Shown one piece after another: positions 20,917 through 30,350 of a stretch of 30,595 nt of DNA. The notes under the pieces were generated by a model. That model searched no databases. It saw only the letters and a list, made by a program, of their open reading frames with translations, and was not told the DNA's origin. A program made the translations under genes and the position numbers. How positions within the stretch are numbered: position 1 is the stretch's first letter; each line of letters opens with the position of its first letter. The stretch is from UBA4717 sp045536775 (GTDB taxonomy: Bacteria > Bacillota > Clostridia > Oscillospirales > CAG-272): NCBI GenBank assembly GCA_045536775.1, contig JAZSOD010000080.1, positions 1-30,595 on the forward strand, in the 5' to 3' direction.

Positions 20917-23013
20917 ATGAACCGTATACCCGAATATTTCGGAGAGCTTGTTTTTGGCGATAGCGCGATGATGTCGCGTTTGCCGAAGGAAACCTACGCG
21001 GCAATGAAGAGAACGATCGACGAGGGCCGTTCTCTTGACATCACTATTGCAAACGTTGTTGCAAACGCGATGAAGGAATGGGCGATAGAGAAGGGCGCGA
21101 CCCACTTCACTCATTGGTTCCAGCCTATGACGGGTATTACCGCGGAAAAGCACGATAGCTTCATTTCCCCTATCGGTGACGGCAAAATAATAATGGAATT
21201 CTCGGGTAAGGAGCTGGTACACGGCGAGGCTGACGCTTCAAGCTTCCCCTCGGGAGGACTCCGCGAGACCTTTGAGGCAAGAGGCTACACCGCGTGGGAC
21301 CCCACCTCGTACGCCTTTATCAAGGGCAACACCCTCTGCATACCTACGGCATTCTGCTCGTATGGCGGCGAGGCACTTGACAAAAAAACCCCCTTGCTTC
21401 GCTCAATGCAGGCGGTAAGCAAGCAGGCAATGCGCGTGCTTAAGCTCTTCGGAAACGAAAACGTAAAGTCGGTAAAGACAACGGTCGGTCCCGAGCAGGA
21501 ATACTTCCTTGTTCCCAAGGACCTTTACGAAAAGCGTAAAGACCTTATGTTCACGGGAAGAACGCTATTTGGCGCAAAGGCGCCCAAGGGTCAGGAGATG
21601 GACGACCACTACTACGGCACTATCAAGACTCAGGTAGCGGAATTTATGGCAGAGGTGAACGAGCAGCTCTGGAAGCTCGGCATTCTCGCAAAAACCCAGC
21701 ATAACGAGGCAGCTCCCGCACAGCACGAGCTTGCCCCCATATTTACAACAACTAATATAGCAACCGACCACAATCAGCTTACAATGGAGATAATGCAGAG
21801 AACGGCAAAGAGGCACGGACTCGTCTGCCTTCTCCACGAAAAGCCCTTTGAGGGCGTAAACGGCTCGGGTAAGCACAATAACTGGTCGCTTTCAACGAAC
21901 ACGGGCGCAAATCTCTTAACTCCCGGTGACACTCCCTTTGAAAACGCGCAGTTTTTACTTTTCCTTTGCGCAGTAATTCAGGCAGTCGACGATTATCAGG
22001 ATCTTCTTCGTATCTCGGTAGCCGACGCAGGAAACGATCACAGACTTGGTGCAAACGAAGCTCCTCCCGCGGTAGTGTCAATGTTCCTCGGCGACGAGCT
22101 CACCGCGATACTCGACGCTATTGAAAACGATACGGCATACTGTCAGACCGAAAAGACCCAGTTCAAGCTCGGCGTACACTTCCTTCCCAAGTTCCCGAAG
22201 GACACCACCGACAGAAACAGAACCTCGCCCTTTGCCTTCACGGGTAATAAGTTCGAGTTCCGTATGCTCGGCTCGTCAAGCTCGATCGCCTGCAGTAACA
22301 TAATGATAAATACTGCGGTTGCCGAGTCGCTCAGACAGTACGCGGATATTCTTGAAAACGCAGAAAACTTTGAGACGGAGCTCAACACTCTCATCAAATC
22401 CGTAATCAAAAAGCACAAGAGAATAATCTTCAACGGAAACGGATATGACGATGAGTGGATAAAGGAAGCAACCGAAAAGAGAGGACTTCTCAACTACAAA
22501 ACCACTCCCGACGCGCTTGTTCACTATGCCGACGAAAAGAATCTCGAGCTTTTCAGAATACATAAGATATTCAGCGAGGCAGAGGTAAACTCAAGATGCG
22601 AGATAATTCTTGAAAACTACTGCAAGACCATACGCATCGAAGCGCTGACTATGATAGAAATGGCGAGAAAGGAAATAATCCCTGCGGTTGAGGAGTATAT
22701 CGGAAGACTTGCGTCAACCGCAAACGCAAAGAGAGCGTTTGTCGCCACTGTCGATTGCTCGGTTGAAGAAAAGCTTGTAGTGAAGCTGTCTGAGCTTGTT
22801 GTCGGAATGTACGCAAAGTGCGACGATCTGGAGGCAAGGCTTGCAGACATCAAGCGTGACGCGGACGTGGCAAAGCTTGCGTTTGCGTACAAGGACAACG
22901 TGATCGACGAAATGAACGCCCTCAGAGAAATAGCAGACGAGGCAGAGAAGTACACGGCAGATACCGTATGGCCCTTCCCGACCTACGCAGAGCTTTTGTT
23001 CGGAGTACAGTAA
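20917..23013 (+). CDS. glnN: Glutamine synthetase type III
   Basis: 698 residues, the long GSIII form (GSI is about 450). It makes glutamine from glutamate, ammonia and ATP. Family motifs: THWFQPMTG, the metal/substrate site VGPEQEYFL, HNEAAPAQHELAPIF, FEGVNGSGKHNNWSLST and the ATP-site NRTSPFAFTGNKFEFRMLG. A C-terminal helical region of about 130 residues follows. ATG 20917 has GGAG (20907-20910) 6 bases upstream; the ATG at 20905 with AAAGG before it is an alternative adding four residues. It has its own consensus promoter and a strong terminator; no glnR, nifI or amt gene is adjacent. Confidence 0.95.
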   Translation: MNRIPEYFGELVFGDSAMMSRLPKETYAAMKRTIDEGRSLDITIANVVANAMKEWAIEKGATHFTHWFQPMTGITAEKHDSFISPIGDGKIIMEFSGKELVHGEADASSFPSGGLRETFEARGYTAWDPTSYAFIKGNTLCIPTAFCSYGGEALDKKTPLLRSMQAVSKQAMRVLKLFGNENVKSVKTTVGPEQEYFLVPKDLYEKRKDLMFTGRTLFGAKAPKGQEMDDHYYGTIKTQVAEFMAEVNEQLWKLGILAKTQHNEAAPAQHELAPIFTTTNIATDHNQLTMEIMQRTAKRHGLVCLLHEKPFEGVNGSGKHNNWSLSTNTGANLLTPGDTPFENAQFLLFLCAVIQAVDDYQDLLRISVADAGNDHRLGANEAPPAVVSMFLGDELTAILDAIENDTAYCQTEKTQFKLGVHFLPKFPKDTTDRNRTSPFAFTGNKFEFRMLGSSSSIACSNIMINTAVAESLRQYADILENAENFETELNTLIKSVIKKHKRIIFNGNGYDDEWIKEATEKRGLLNYKTTPDALVHYADEKNLELFRIHKIFSEAEVNSRCEIILENYCKTIRIEALTMIEMARKEIIPAVEEYIGRLASTANAKRAFVATVDCSVEEKLVVKLSELVVGMYAKCDDLEARLADIKRDADVAKLAFAYKDNVIDEMNALREIADEAEKYTADTVWPFPTYAELLFGVQ

Positions 23014-23018
23014 AATAA

Positions 23019-23049
23019 AAAACGGATGGACACTAAGTCCATCCGTTTT
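23019..23049. terminator. Bidirectional terminator between glnN and the SDR gene
   Basis: AAAACGGATGGAC (23019-23031) pairs with GTCCATCCGTTTT (23037-23049), 13 bp. T-rich on both sides, serving the convergent genes. Confidence 0.9.
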
Positions 23050-23063
23050 AATTTTGTTAAACG

Positions 23064-23909
23064 TCAAACGCCGGAGTATGCCGCGAAGCCGCAGTCAATG
23101 GGAAGAACTACGCCTGTAATTGCGGACGCCGAGACCTCGTCGCAAAGGAAAAGTGTTCCGCCGATAAGCTCGTCAGCATCAACGAACCTGTTCATTGGCG
23201 TACCGTTTAATATTTTCGCGCTTCTTGCGGTGGGTGTTCCGTCCGCATTGAAAAGCAATGCCTTATTCTGTGCTGAAACAAGGAAGCCGGGTGCTATCGC
23301 GTTGCATCTGATTCCCGTACCCGCGAAATGCGTCGCAAGCCATTGTGTAAAGTTCGAGATACCCGCCTTTGCCGCAGAGTATGCGGGGATCTTGGTAAGA
23401 GGCGTGTATGCGTTCATAGAGGATACGTTGAGAATACACCCTTTCTTTTTTGCCACCATATCGCGCGCAAATACCTGTGTGGGAAGCAACGTGCCCTGGA
23501 AGTTGAGCTTAAACACAAAATCAACGCCGTCTGCTTCAAGGTCAAAGAAGGACTTGCCGCCCTCCTTTGCTTCGTGCTGGTACTCGTTGTCCGTGGTGGC
23601 TCTCGGATTGTTTCCGCCTGCACCGTTAACGAGGATGTCACATTCACCAAGGTCGGAGATAACCGCCTTGTGTACCTCCTCAAGAGCCGCAGGGTCAAGT
23701 ACGTTTGCCTTGTATCCCTCACAGATAAAGCCCTCTGCTTTAAGCTCGTCCGCGAGCTTCTTTACCGCCTCTTCGTTAAGGTCGAGCGCGGCTACCTTCG
23801 CGCCCGACTGAGCAAACGCTCTCGCCATAGCGCCGCAGATAAGACCTCCTGCGCCCGTTACTACTACTACTTTTCCGCTGTAATCTATATTGAGTGGAAG
23901 CTTGTTCAT
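23064..23909 (-). CDS. uxuB: SDR-family D-mannonate oxidoreductase (fructuronate reductase)
   Basis: 281 residues, a short-chain dehydrogenase/reductase. Nucleotide site VVVTGAGGLICGAMA (about 15-29), NGAGGNNP (95-102), Ser163/164 in NVSSMNAY and the YxxxK pair Tyr177/Lys181 in PAYSAAK are all present. The sequence resembles the SDR-type fructuronate reductase (YjmF-like) that interconverts fructuronate and mannonate, and it directly follows uxuA (12-base gap), which supports the call; a 5-keto-gluconate type reductase is an alternative. GGAGAATATGAA precedes ATG. It is the last gene of an araC-uxuA-uxuB unit. Confidence 0.85.
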   Translation of the reverse strand: MNKLPLNIDYSGKVVVVTGAGGLICGAMARAFAQSGAKVAALDLNEEAVKKLADELKAEGFICEGYKANVLDPAALEEVHKAVISDLGECDILVNGAGGNNPRATTDNEYQHEAKEGGKSFFDLEADGVDFVFKLNFQGTLLPTQVFARDMVAKKKGCILNVSSMNAYTPLTKIPAYSAAKAGISNFTQWLATHFAGTGIRCNAIAPGFLVSAQNKALLFNADGTPTARSAKILNGTPMNRFVDADELIGGTLFLCDEVSASAITGVVLPIDCGFAAYSGV

Positions 23910-23921
23910 TTCATATTCTCC

Positions 23922-25007
23922 TTATTTATCGAATTTTTCAAGAGAGTCCCATACACCGAGCATATACATTATGCCGAGCGCGCGGTCATAAAGACCGTAA
24001 CCGGGACGGACGTTTCCGGGACCCTCGTCCCAGAGATGTCTTCCGTGGTCGGGTCTGATATAGCCCTCGTATCCGCAATCGTGATACGCCTTCAGCACCT
24101 CGAGTATGCCCGTGTCGCCGTCGCAGTCTCTGTGACTTGCTTCTGAGAAATCACCGTTTTCAAAATGCTTTACGTTTCTGATGTGGGTAAAAGCAATTCT
24201 GTCGCAATGCTTGCGTACAATCTCGGCTACGTTGTTGCTCGGGTCTGCGCTGAGGCTTCCCGTGCAGAGTGTCAGACAGTTGTATTCGTCATCGACCATT
24301 CTGAGGAATCGGTCGATATTTTCTTCATTTATAAGCAGACGGGGAAGACCGAATATATCCCACGGGGGATCGTCCATGTGGATAGCCATCTTGATATCGC
24401 ACTCACGGCAGGTTGGCATAATGGCTTCAAGGAAATACTTGAGGTTTGCCCACAGCTTTTCGTGGTCAACACCTTCGTAAGCCTTGAAAAGCTCGTCGAG
24501 CTTTGCCATACGCTCAGGCTCCCAGCCGGGGAAGGACATATTGTATTTCTCGGTAAAATCGAGAATATACTGCGCCATCGCATTGTAATCGTCCTGTATC
24601 ATATTTTTCTCATAGAAAAGTGCGGTAGAGCCGTCGCCGACGGGATGGAACAGATTGCTTCTCGTCCAGTCGAAAATTGGCATAAAGTTGTAACAAATCA
24701 CCTTAACACCGAACTTTGCAAGATTTCTTATGGTGGTTTTGTAGTTTTCAATATATTTATCGCGGGAGGGAAGGCCTATCTTTATGTCATCGTGGACGTT
24801 TACCGATTCAACAACGTCCATATTGAAGCCGTACTCGTCAAGCTGACGCTTGATCTCGGCGATCTCGTGGGTCTCCCAGATTTCTCCGGGCATTTTGTGA
24901 TGAAGCGTTCAGACGATGCCGTCAACACCGGGGATCTGCTTGATGTCCGAGAGCTTGATCTTATCGTTGCCCTCTCCGTACCAGCGGAAGGTCATTTTCA
25001 TTGACAT
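23922..25007 (-). pseudogene. uxuA: Mannonate dehydratase with an in-frame TGA at codon 33
   Basis: The frame encodes a 361-residue UxuA (D-mannonate to 2-keto-3-deoxygluconate, metal-dependent TIM barrel). ATG 25007 has AAGGAG 7 bases upstream; the N-terminus MSMKMTFRWYGEGND and QIPGVDGIV are typical of the family. TGA occurs at 24909-24911 (codon 33), where related proteins commonly have Trp (GIVW-LHHK). Translation continues normally in the same frame: KMPGEIWE, YNFMPIFDWTRSNLF, MAIHMDDPPWDIFGLP, LCTGSLS and RPDHGRHLWDEGPG. No frameshift or deletion is seen. The next in-frame ATG (24893) has no ribosome binding site. It is therefore a single nonsense substitution, a sequencing error, or a reversible variant; selenocysteine is unlikely. 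It lies 12 bases before uxuB and 50 bases after the AraC gene. Confidence 0.88.
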
Positions 25008-25056
25008 ATTATATCTCCTTAAAATAAGTTTCGTTTATACATTCAGAAGTAGGATA

Positions 25057-26283
25057 TCAGCTTCTGATACTGTCTCTGTATTCCTTGGGGGATTTGCCTG
25101 TTTGTTTTTTGAAAAGCTTTGAAAAATACTGAACGTCCATAATTCCGCAATGGAGTGCAACGGTCTGTATCTGAAGGTGGGTGGTGCCGAGCAGATATGC
25201 CGCGTGCTCGATACGCTTGTCGCGTATATACTCCAAAACCGTTTTTCCTGTTTCGCGCTTGAATACGGTAGCAAGATAACCGGGGCTTATTCCCTGTATT
25301 CTTGCAAGGGTGCTAAGTGAAAGCTCGGCTGAAACGTCCGAGTCTATAACGAGCACGGCTTTTTTTACAACCGGGGAGTATTTTTCGTTTGAATGCTTGT
25401 AAACGAGTCGGCAGTATGAGGTGAACATCTCGCGCATTAGCTCGGGAACCCCTACGGTGTCGTAAAGTGCTTCTATCTTCAAGGCGTGCTTTGAGGACAG
25501 ACGGTCAATGTATATGGGGTGAACTCCGCCTTGCTCAGCGGCTTTTCTGAGGAGAGTGTTCATTATTATACAGTAGTTTTTGGCGTTTCTCAGAGAATCC
25601 TGTATGCGTTTTTCAAACAACTGCTCGTTAAAAACGCTTTTCAGGGTATCGCCCTTGTGCTGCTGCCCGAGAGTAACGGCTTTTATAAGCTCGTTTTCAA
25701 ACGCGTAGCGCATCTCCATCATTTTCACGTTTGCAAGCGACTCGTCGGGACTGTCACCCTTAGGCGTGCCTTCGAGGGTCAATGCCGGAAGGGAATAACT
25801 GCGACTCGTGTTGACTATACCGAATGAGTGAGTCTGCCATATATGCTCGCAAAAGGTGTCAACCACCGAGAACAAACGGTCATTTTCCTGTATTACGGGT
25901 ACGGTCGCACAGTACTCCTTGAGATTTTTAAGTGTAGACGGAGAGAGATCCGCGCGCTCACCTGCCTCCATAATTTCCTTTGAGGATATGGCAGAGGCAA
26001 GATATGGACCCGCAAAAAGTATGTTCTTTTCACTTAAAACGGGTATCCTCAAGCATATATAGCAAAGACCGAATTCGTTTGTGAGAACGTATTTGGTCTT
26101 ATCGTCGATATTTCCTATAACGTCTTTAACGCTCAGGTCGTTTTTCGGTGTGTATCCGATAATTCCGCTGAGCTGAGAGTCTATCATTGCCTCGGTCTTA
26201 TCAAACAGAGATAACAGACGCGTGTGTACGTTACATTTTTTCATAACGTCACTGAAAAAATCAAATTCTTGTTGGAAATTCAT
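25057..26283 (-). CDS. AraC-family transcriptional regulator of the hexuronide locus
   Basis: 408 residues. The last 100 residues are a double helix-turn-helix AraC/XylS domain: LSTLARIQGISPGYLATVFK and KTVLEYIRDKRIEHA, then VALHCGIMDVQYFSKLFKKQ and SPKEYR. The N-terminal 300 residues are a sensor region of unassigned fold. ATG 26283 is preferred over 26334: the promoter at 26345-26373 would start transcription near 26338, giving almost no leader for the longer form. It is divergent from the GPH transporter and upstream of uxuAB, so it probably controls both units in response to a uronide. AT-rich inverted repeats in the shared intergenic region are candidate sites. Confidence 0.85.
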   Translation of the reverse strand: MNFQQEFDFFSDVMKKCNVHTRLLSLFDKTEAMIDSQLSGIIGYTPKNDLSVKDVIGNIDDKTKYVLTNEFGLCYICLRIPVLSEKNILFAGPYLASAISSKEIMEAGERADLSPSTLKNLKEYCATVPVIQENDRLFSVVDTFCEHIWQTHSFGIVNTSRSYSLPALTLEGTPKGDSPDESLANVKMMEMRYAFENELIKAVTLGQQHKGDTLKSVFNEQLFEKRIQDSLRNAKNYCIIMNTLLRKAAEQGGVHPIYIDRLSSKHALKIEALYDTVGVPELMREMFTSYCRLVYKHSNEKYSPVVKKAVLVIDSDVSAELSLSTLARIQGISPGYLATVFKRETGKTVLEYIRDKRIEHAAYLLGTTHLQIQTVALHCGIMDVQYFSKLFKKQTGKSPKEYRDSIRS

Positions 26284-26344
26284 TTTAGTACCTGCTTGCC
26301 TGTTTTGTAATATCGGTTTTGGCAAAATGATCATATCTACTCAT

Positions 26345-26373
26345 ACTATAACATACATTTTCAACAAATGCAA
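26345..26373 (-). promoter_or_regulatory. Promoter of the AraC-family gene
   Basis: TTGCAT (26368-26373), 17-base spacer, TATAGT (26345-26350) on the minus strand. Confidence 0.55.
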
Positions 26374-26387
26374 CAACTGTTTTTGCA
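26369..26387. promoter_or_regulatory. Inverted repeat, candidate AraC-family operator
   Basis: TGCAA (26369-26373) and TTGCA (26383-26387), spaced by 9 bases, overlap the -35 region of the AraC-type gene. A second pair, TACAAA (26403-26408) and TTTGTA (26420-26425), lies toward the transporter promoter. Binding is inferred. Confidence 0.35.
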
Positions 26388-26449
26388 AAAAGATGAAGAA
26401 AATACAAAAACGCATTAAATTTGTACTACCGTTTTGAACTTGGAAATAG

Positions 26450-26455
26450 TATAAT
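26450..26455 (+). promoter_or_regulatory. -10 box of the transporter gene
   Basis: TATAAT at 26450-26455 with no good -35 box at 17 bases, as expected for an activator-dependent promoter. About 50 bases precede ATG 26505. Confidence 0.5.
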
Positions 26456-26504
26456 GAAATCAGAACCCAGCGCAATACTAAAATTATAGAAAGAGGAAAC
26501 GTCA

Positions 26505-27995
26505 ATGAAAAAAGAAATCAAATATGATGCTAACGGGCATCGTAAATTTGGAATCCGCGACAGCATAGCTTACGCGGCGGGCGACCTCGGCTGCAATATG
26601 AGCTTCGCCCTCAAAGGAACAATGGCACTTTTCTGGACGCAAGTTATGGGTATGAGTGCATGGTACTCCCTGCTTCTTGTTATCGTACAGTTCTGGGATG
26701 CTATCAATGACCCGCTTATCGGTTCTATGATAGACGCGGACAGGCGCAAATACAAGAGAAACAAGTTCCTTCAGTACATATGGGTCGGCTCTATCGGTCT
26801 TATAGTTGGCGGCGCGTGCTGCTTCCTACCTTTCCCGGGAGCACCCGTTTGGGCTAAATTTATTATATTTATCGCAGGCTACGTAGTATGGGACGCTTTC
26901 TATACAATAGCTAACGTTCCCTACGGCTCACTGCTTTCGCTTATCTCCAACGATGCCGCAGACAGAGCATCTCTCTCCGCATGGCGCTCGGTCGGATCAA
27001 TGGTAGGAAATATGCTTCCTATGGTAATTCTGCCGTTCATTATTTATAATGATGATAAATCGCTCAATGGAAAAATGGTGTTCGTTGCGGCTCTCATAAT
27101 GGGCGTTCTCGGCTTCATTTGCTTCCAGTTTATGATAAAGAATACCGAGATCCGTGTTGATACAGAAACAAAGCTTAACGAGGATCAGCCTAAATTCAAC
27201 GTATGGAAGGCTCTCGTAAACTTCGTAAAGAACCGTCCTGCAGTAGGCGCAACGCTTGCGGCTATGGGTATGTTTATCGGTATGCAGGGTGCGGCAACCG
27301 CAGTTTCGGTTACCTTCCAGATATACTTCAAGAACACCGATATTTCGGGTATAGTTCAGCTTTTCGCTATGATTCCGATCGTGGTTTTCACACCTCTTGC
27401 ACGTAAGATGGTAACAAAGTACGGCAAGAAGGAGCTTTCCGTAGTCGGATCGATCTGCTCAATCATAGGCGGTCTTGGACTCTTTATTATCACTCCCGAT
27501 AATATTGCGCTTGATTTGATACTGTATATTGTTTGCCAGCTCATATACAGCCTCGGACTTGGTATCTATTCTACGGTATCGTGGGCAATGATGGGCGACG
27601 CTATCGACTATAACGAGTGGAAGACGGGCAATCGCGAGGAGGGTGTGGTATATTCGCTTCACTCCTTCTTCCGTAAGCTTGCACAGGGTATAGGTCCTGC
27701 GGTAGCTCTTATCATAATGCAGGGTATGGGATACGTAAACAATGCAGTAGACCCTGCGACAGGTGCCGAATACATTGACGTTAACCTACTCTCGTGGGAT
27801 TTCGCTGTTGAGCTTCGTACCCTCGTAGCAATACTCTTCCTTGCTTCTGCTATTATGCAGTTCGTAGGTCTCGGACTTATTTACAATCTTGATAAGAAGA
27901 CACTTGCAAGAATGAACAAGGAGCTCGGACGCGACGTTGAAGCAGACGATATTCTGACTTACACCACCGCAGAGGACAACGATAATCTCGCATAA
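26505..27995 (+). CDS. GPH-family glycoside/hexuronide:cation symporter
   Basis: 496 residues with about 12 hydrophobic segments. The N-terminal FGIRDSIAYAAGDLGCNMSF and the INDPLIGSMIDADR loop (about 67-82) are characteristic of glycoside-pentoside-hexuronide symporters (MelB, XynP, UidB relatives), where this loop contains the cation-coordinating acidic residues. Substrate range is not set by sequence, but the neighbours (GH2 with NxKG, UxuA, UxuB) point to a glucuronide or galacturonide. AGAGGAAA (about 26492-26499) precedes ATG. It is cotranscribed with the GH2 gene behind a 15-bp hairpin. Confidence 0.9.
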   Translation: MKKEIKYDANGHRKFGIRDSIAYAAGDLGCNMSFALKGTMALFWTQVMGMSAWYSLLLVIVQFWDAINDPLIGSMIDADRRKYKRNKFLQYIWVGSIGLIVGGACCFLPFPGAPVWAKFIIFIAGYVVWDAFYTIANVPYGSLLSLISNDAADRASLSAWRSVGSMVGNMLPMVILPFIIYNDDKSLNGKMVFVAALIMGVLGFICFQFMIKNTEIRVDTETKLNEDQPKFNVWKALVNFVKNRPAVGATLAAMGMFIGMQGAATAVSVTFQIYFKNTDISGIVQLFAMIPIVVFTPLARKMVTKYGKKELSVVGSICSIIGGLGLFIITPDNIALDLILYIVCQLIYSLGLGIYSTVSWAMMGDAIDYNEWKTGNREEGVVYSLHSFFRKLAQGIGPAVALIIMQGMGYVNNAVDPATGAEYIDVNLLSWDFAVELRTLVAILFLASAIMQFVGLGLIYNLDKKTLARMNKELGRDVEADDILTYTTAEDNDNLA

Positions 27996-27999
27996 AGCT

Positions 28000-28031
28000 C
28001 AAGGTGTCCGACTGCACAGTCGGACACCTTG
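28000..28031 (+). other. 15-bp hairpin between transporter and GH2 gene
   Basis: CAAGGTGTCCGACTG (28000-28014) pairs with 28017-28031, closed by a tiny loop. No T-run follows (CTTGGATAT), so it is not a clear terminator. It may be an mRNA end-protecting or processing site that makes the two genes differ in dose. Confidence 0.6.
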
Positions 28032-28067
28032 CTTGGATATAAACGCATTGCCAAAAAAGGAGAAAAA

Positions 28068-30338
28068 ATGAGAAAAACAATAAGTCTTAATGAAAACTGG
28101 CTATTTAACAAGAATACGTGTGATATTGCCATTTCCGGCGGAGAGAGCATAAATGTTCCTCATTGCTTTAACGCAGCTGACGGACAGGACGGAGGCAACG
28201 ACTATTTCCGCGGCCCCTGCCTTTACAAAAAAACACTTGTAAAATCAGAATTACCCGAGGCGGATATCTATTATCTTGAATTTTGCGGTACCAACTCGTC
28301 AGCAGAGCTTTTTATAAACGGCAATAAGCTCGGAAGCCACAACGGCGGCTATTCTACTTGGAGAGTGAATATTACAGACTCTATCTCGGATGAAAGTGAG
28401 ATAGCAGTTATTGTTGACAATTCCGCAAACGAAGAGGTATATCCTCAGATGGCGGACTTTACCTTCTAAGGAGGTATATACCGTAACGTAAACCTCGTTT
28501 GCGTAAATAATACGCATTTTGACCTTGACTACTACGGCGGTCACGGTCTTATGATAACTCCCGAGATCGACGGCAAGAACGCCAAGGTCGAGGCTGAGGT
28601 GTTCGTAAAGGGACTTAAAGAAGGACAGAAGCTTGTTTATACCATTTACGACAAGGACGAAAACGAGCTTGAGAAAATAGAAAGCGATAAAACCAAGGTG
28701 TGCTTCGAGCTTGAAAACGTACACCTGTGGCACGGACGCCTTGATCCCTACCTCTATTGCTGCGAGGTTGAGATAGTTGAAAACGGCGAGGTTGTTGACA
28801 ATGTCTGCAGCAGATTCGGATGCCGTACGTTTGAGATTGATCCCGAGCGCGGCTTTATTCTCAACGGAGAGGAATACCCTCTGCGCGGAGTTTCGCGCCA
28901 TCAGGACAGATGGGGTGTTGGAAACGCGCTTCTTCCCGAGCATCACAAAGAGGATATGGATCTTATCTGTGAGGTGGGGGCTACCTCAAACCGACTTGCC
29001 CACTATCAGCACGATCAGTATTTCTATGATCTTTGCGACGAGCGCGGTATGGTAGTATGGGCGGAGATCCCCTATATATCAAAGCATATGCCGGGCGGAC
29101 GCGAGAACACGGTTTCGCAGATGAAGGAGCTTATCACTCAGAATTATAACCATCCGTCTATCGTGGTGTGGGGACTCTCGAACGAAATTTCAATAGGCGG
29201 CTCTGACGAAGATCTGCTTGAAAACCACCGTATACTCAACAACCTCTGTCACGAAATGGATAAGACGCGTCTTACCACTATTGCGGCGGTTTCGATGTGT
29301 AAAATGGACGATCCTTACCTCCTTATTCCCGACGTGGTTTCCTATAACCACTATTTCGGCTGGTACGGCGGCGACACCACGATGAACGGTCCCTGGTTTG
29401 ATAAATTCCACGAGACCCACCCGAATATTCCGATAGGCTGCTCCGAGTACGGCTGCGAGGCACTCAACTGGCACACCAGCACCCCCAAGCAGGGCGACTA
29501 TACCGAGGAGTATCAGGCGTATTATCACGAGGAGCTTATACGTCAGCTCTTTACGAGAAAATACATCTGGGCAACACACGTATGGAATATGTTTGACTTC
29601 GGCGCGGATGCAAGAGCAGAGGGCGGCGAGAACGGACAGAACCATAAGGGACTTGTTACGATAGACAGAAAGTATAAGAAGGATGCCTTCTATGCATACA
29701 AGGCATGGCTTTCGGACGATCCCTTCGTTCATCTGTGCGGTAAGAGATATATTGACAGAGTTGAGGACGTTACCAAGGTAACCGTTTACTCAAATCTTCC
29801 CGAGGTCGAGCTTTTTGTCAATGGCGAAAGCGTGGGCAAAAAATGTGCCGAGGATCACTTCTTCTACTTCGACGTCAAGAACGTGGGAGAGAGCCGCCTT
29901 GAAGCAAAAGCAGGCGAGTACAGCGACGAGTCGGTTATCCGCAAGGTAGACGAAATGAATATGGACTACGTCCTCGTTGAAAAGGGTGCGGTCCTCAACT
30001 GGTTTGATATCGACGCTCCCGAGGGACGCTTCTCGCTCAACGATAAGATCTCAGACATTATGGAAACAAAGAGAGGGAAGCTCTGGTTTGTCGGCGTTGG
30101 TCTTATGCTTAAAAAGAAGATGAACGCAAACAAGAAGGGCGGAGAAAAGAAGTCGGGCGGCTTTGAGGTAGACCTCAAGGGCGGTAGCGACAGCGGAATG
30201 ATGCAGATGCTCGGCGGCTTCTCGGTGCTTCGTCTTACGAGTATGATGGGAATGATGAACATTTCCTTTACCAAGGAAGAGCTTCTTAAGATGAACAAAA
30301 AGCTCAACAGGATCAAAAAGCCCACAAAGCAAAGCTGA
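28068..30338 (+). pseudogene. GH2 glycosidase with an in-frame TAA at codon 134
   Basis: The frame encodes a 756-residue GH2 enzyme (sandwich, immunoglobulin-like and barrel domains). AAAGGAG precedes ATG 28068. TAA at 28467-28469 follows MADFTF, where GH2 relatives read FYGGIYR, so a Tyr codon has become stop; the same frame continues at once with GGIYRNVNL. Acid/base Glu373 (WGLSNEIS) and nucleophile Glu460 (GCSEYGCE) are intact. Asn525-His-Lys527-Gly (NHKG) is the NxKG motif that contacts the carboxylate in beta-glucuronidases, although many GH2 galactosidases have related sequences. No signal peptide. A Lys/Met-rich C-terminal extension of about 90 residues is present. Nonsense mutation, or sequencing error; the activity is otherwise a likely beta-glucuronidase or beta-galacturonidase. 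Confidence 0.85.
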
Positions 30339-30350
30339 TCAGTATTAAAC

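Noticed and set aside
24905..24915. TGA in uxuA as selenocysteine
   Set aside because: No hairpin resembling a bacterial SECIS element follows the TGA, UxuA is not a known selenoprotein, and a second gene nearby has TAA in the same kind of position.
23328..25004. Long plus-strand ORFs antisense to uxuB and uxuA
   Set aside because: They lack start signals and family motifs; the minus-strand genes are clear.
24909..28469. A variant genetic code explaining the in-frame stops
   Set aside because: TGA and TAA both end other genes in the window at normal positions before terminators, so neither is generally reassigned.
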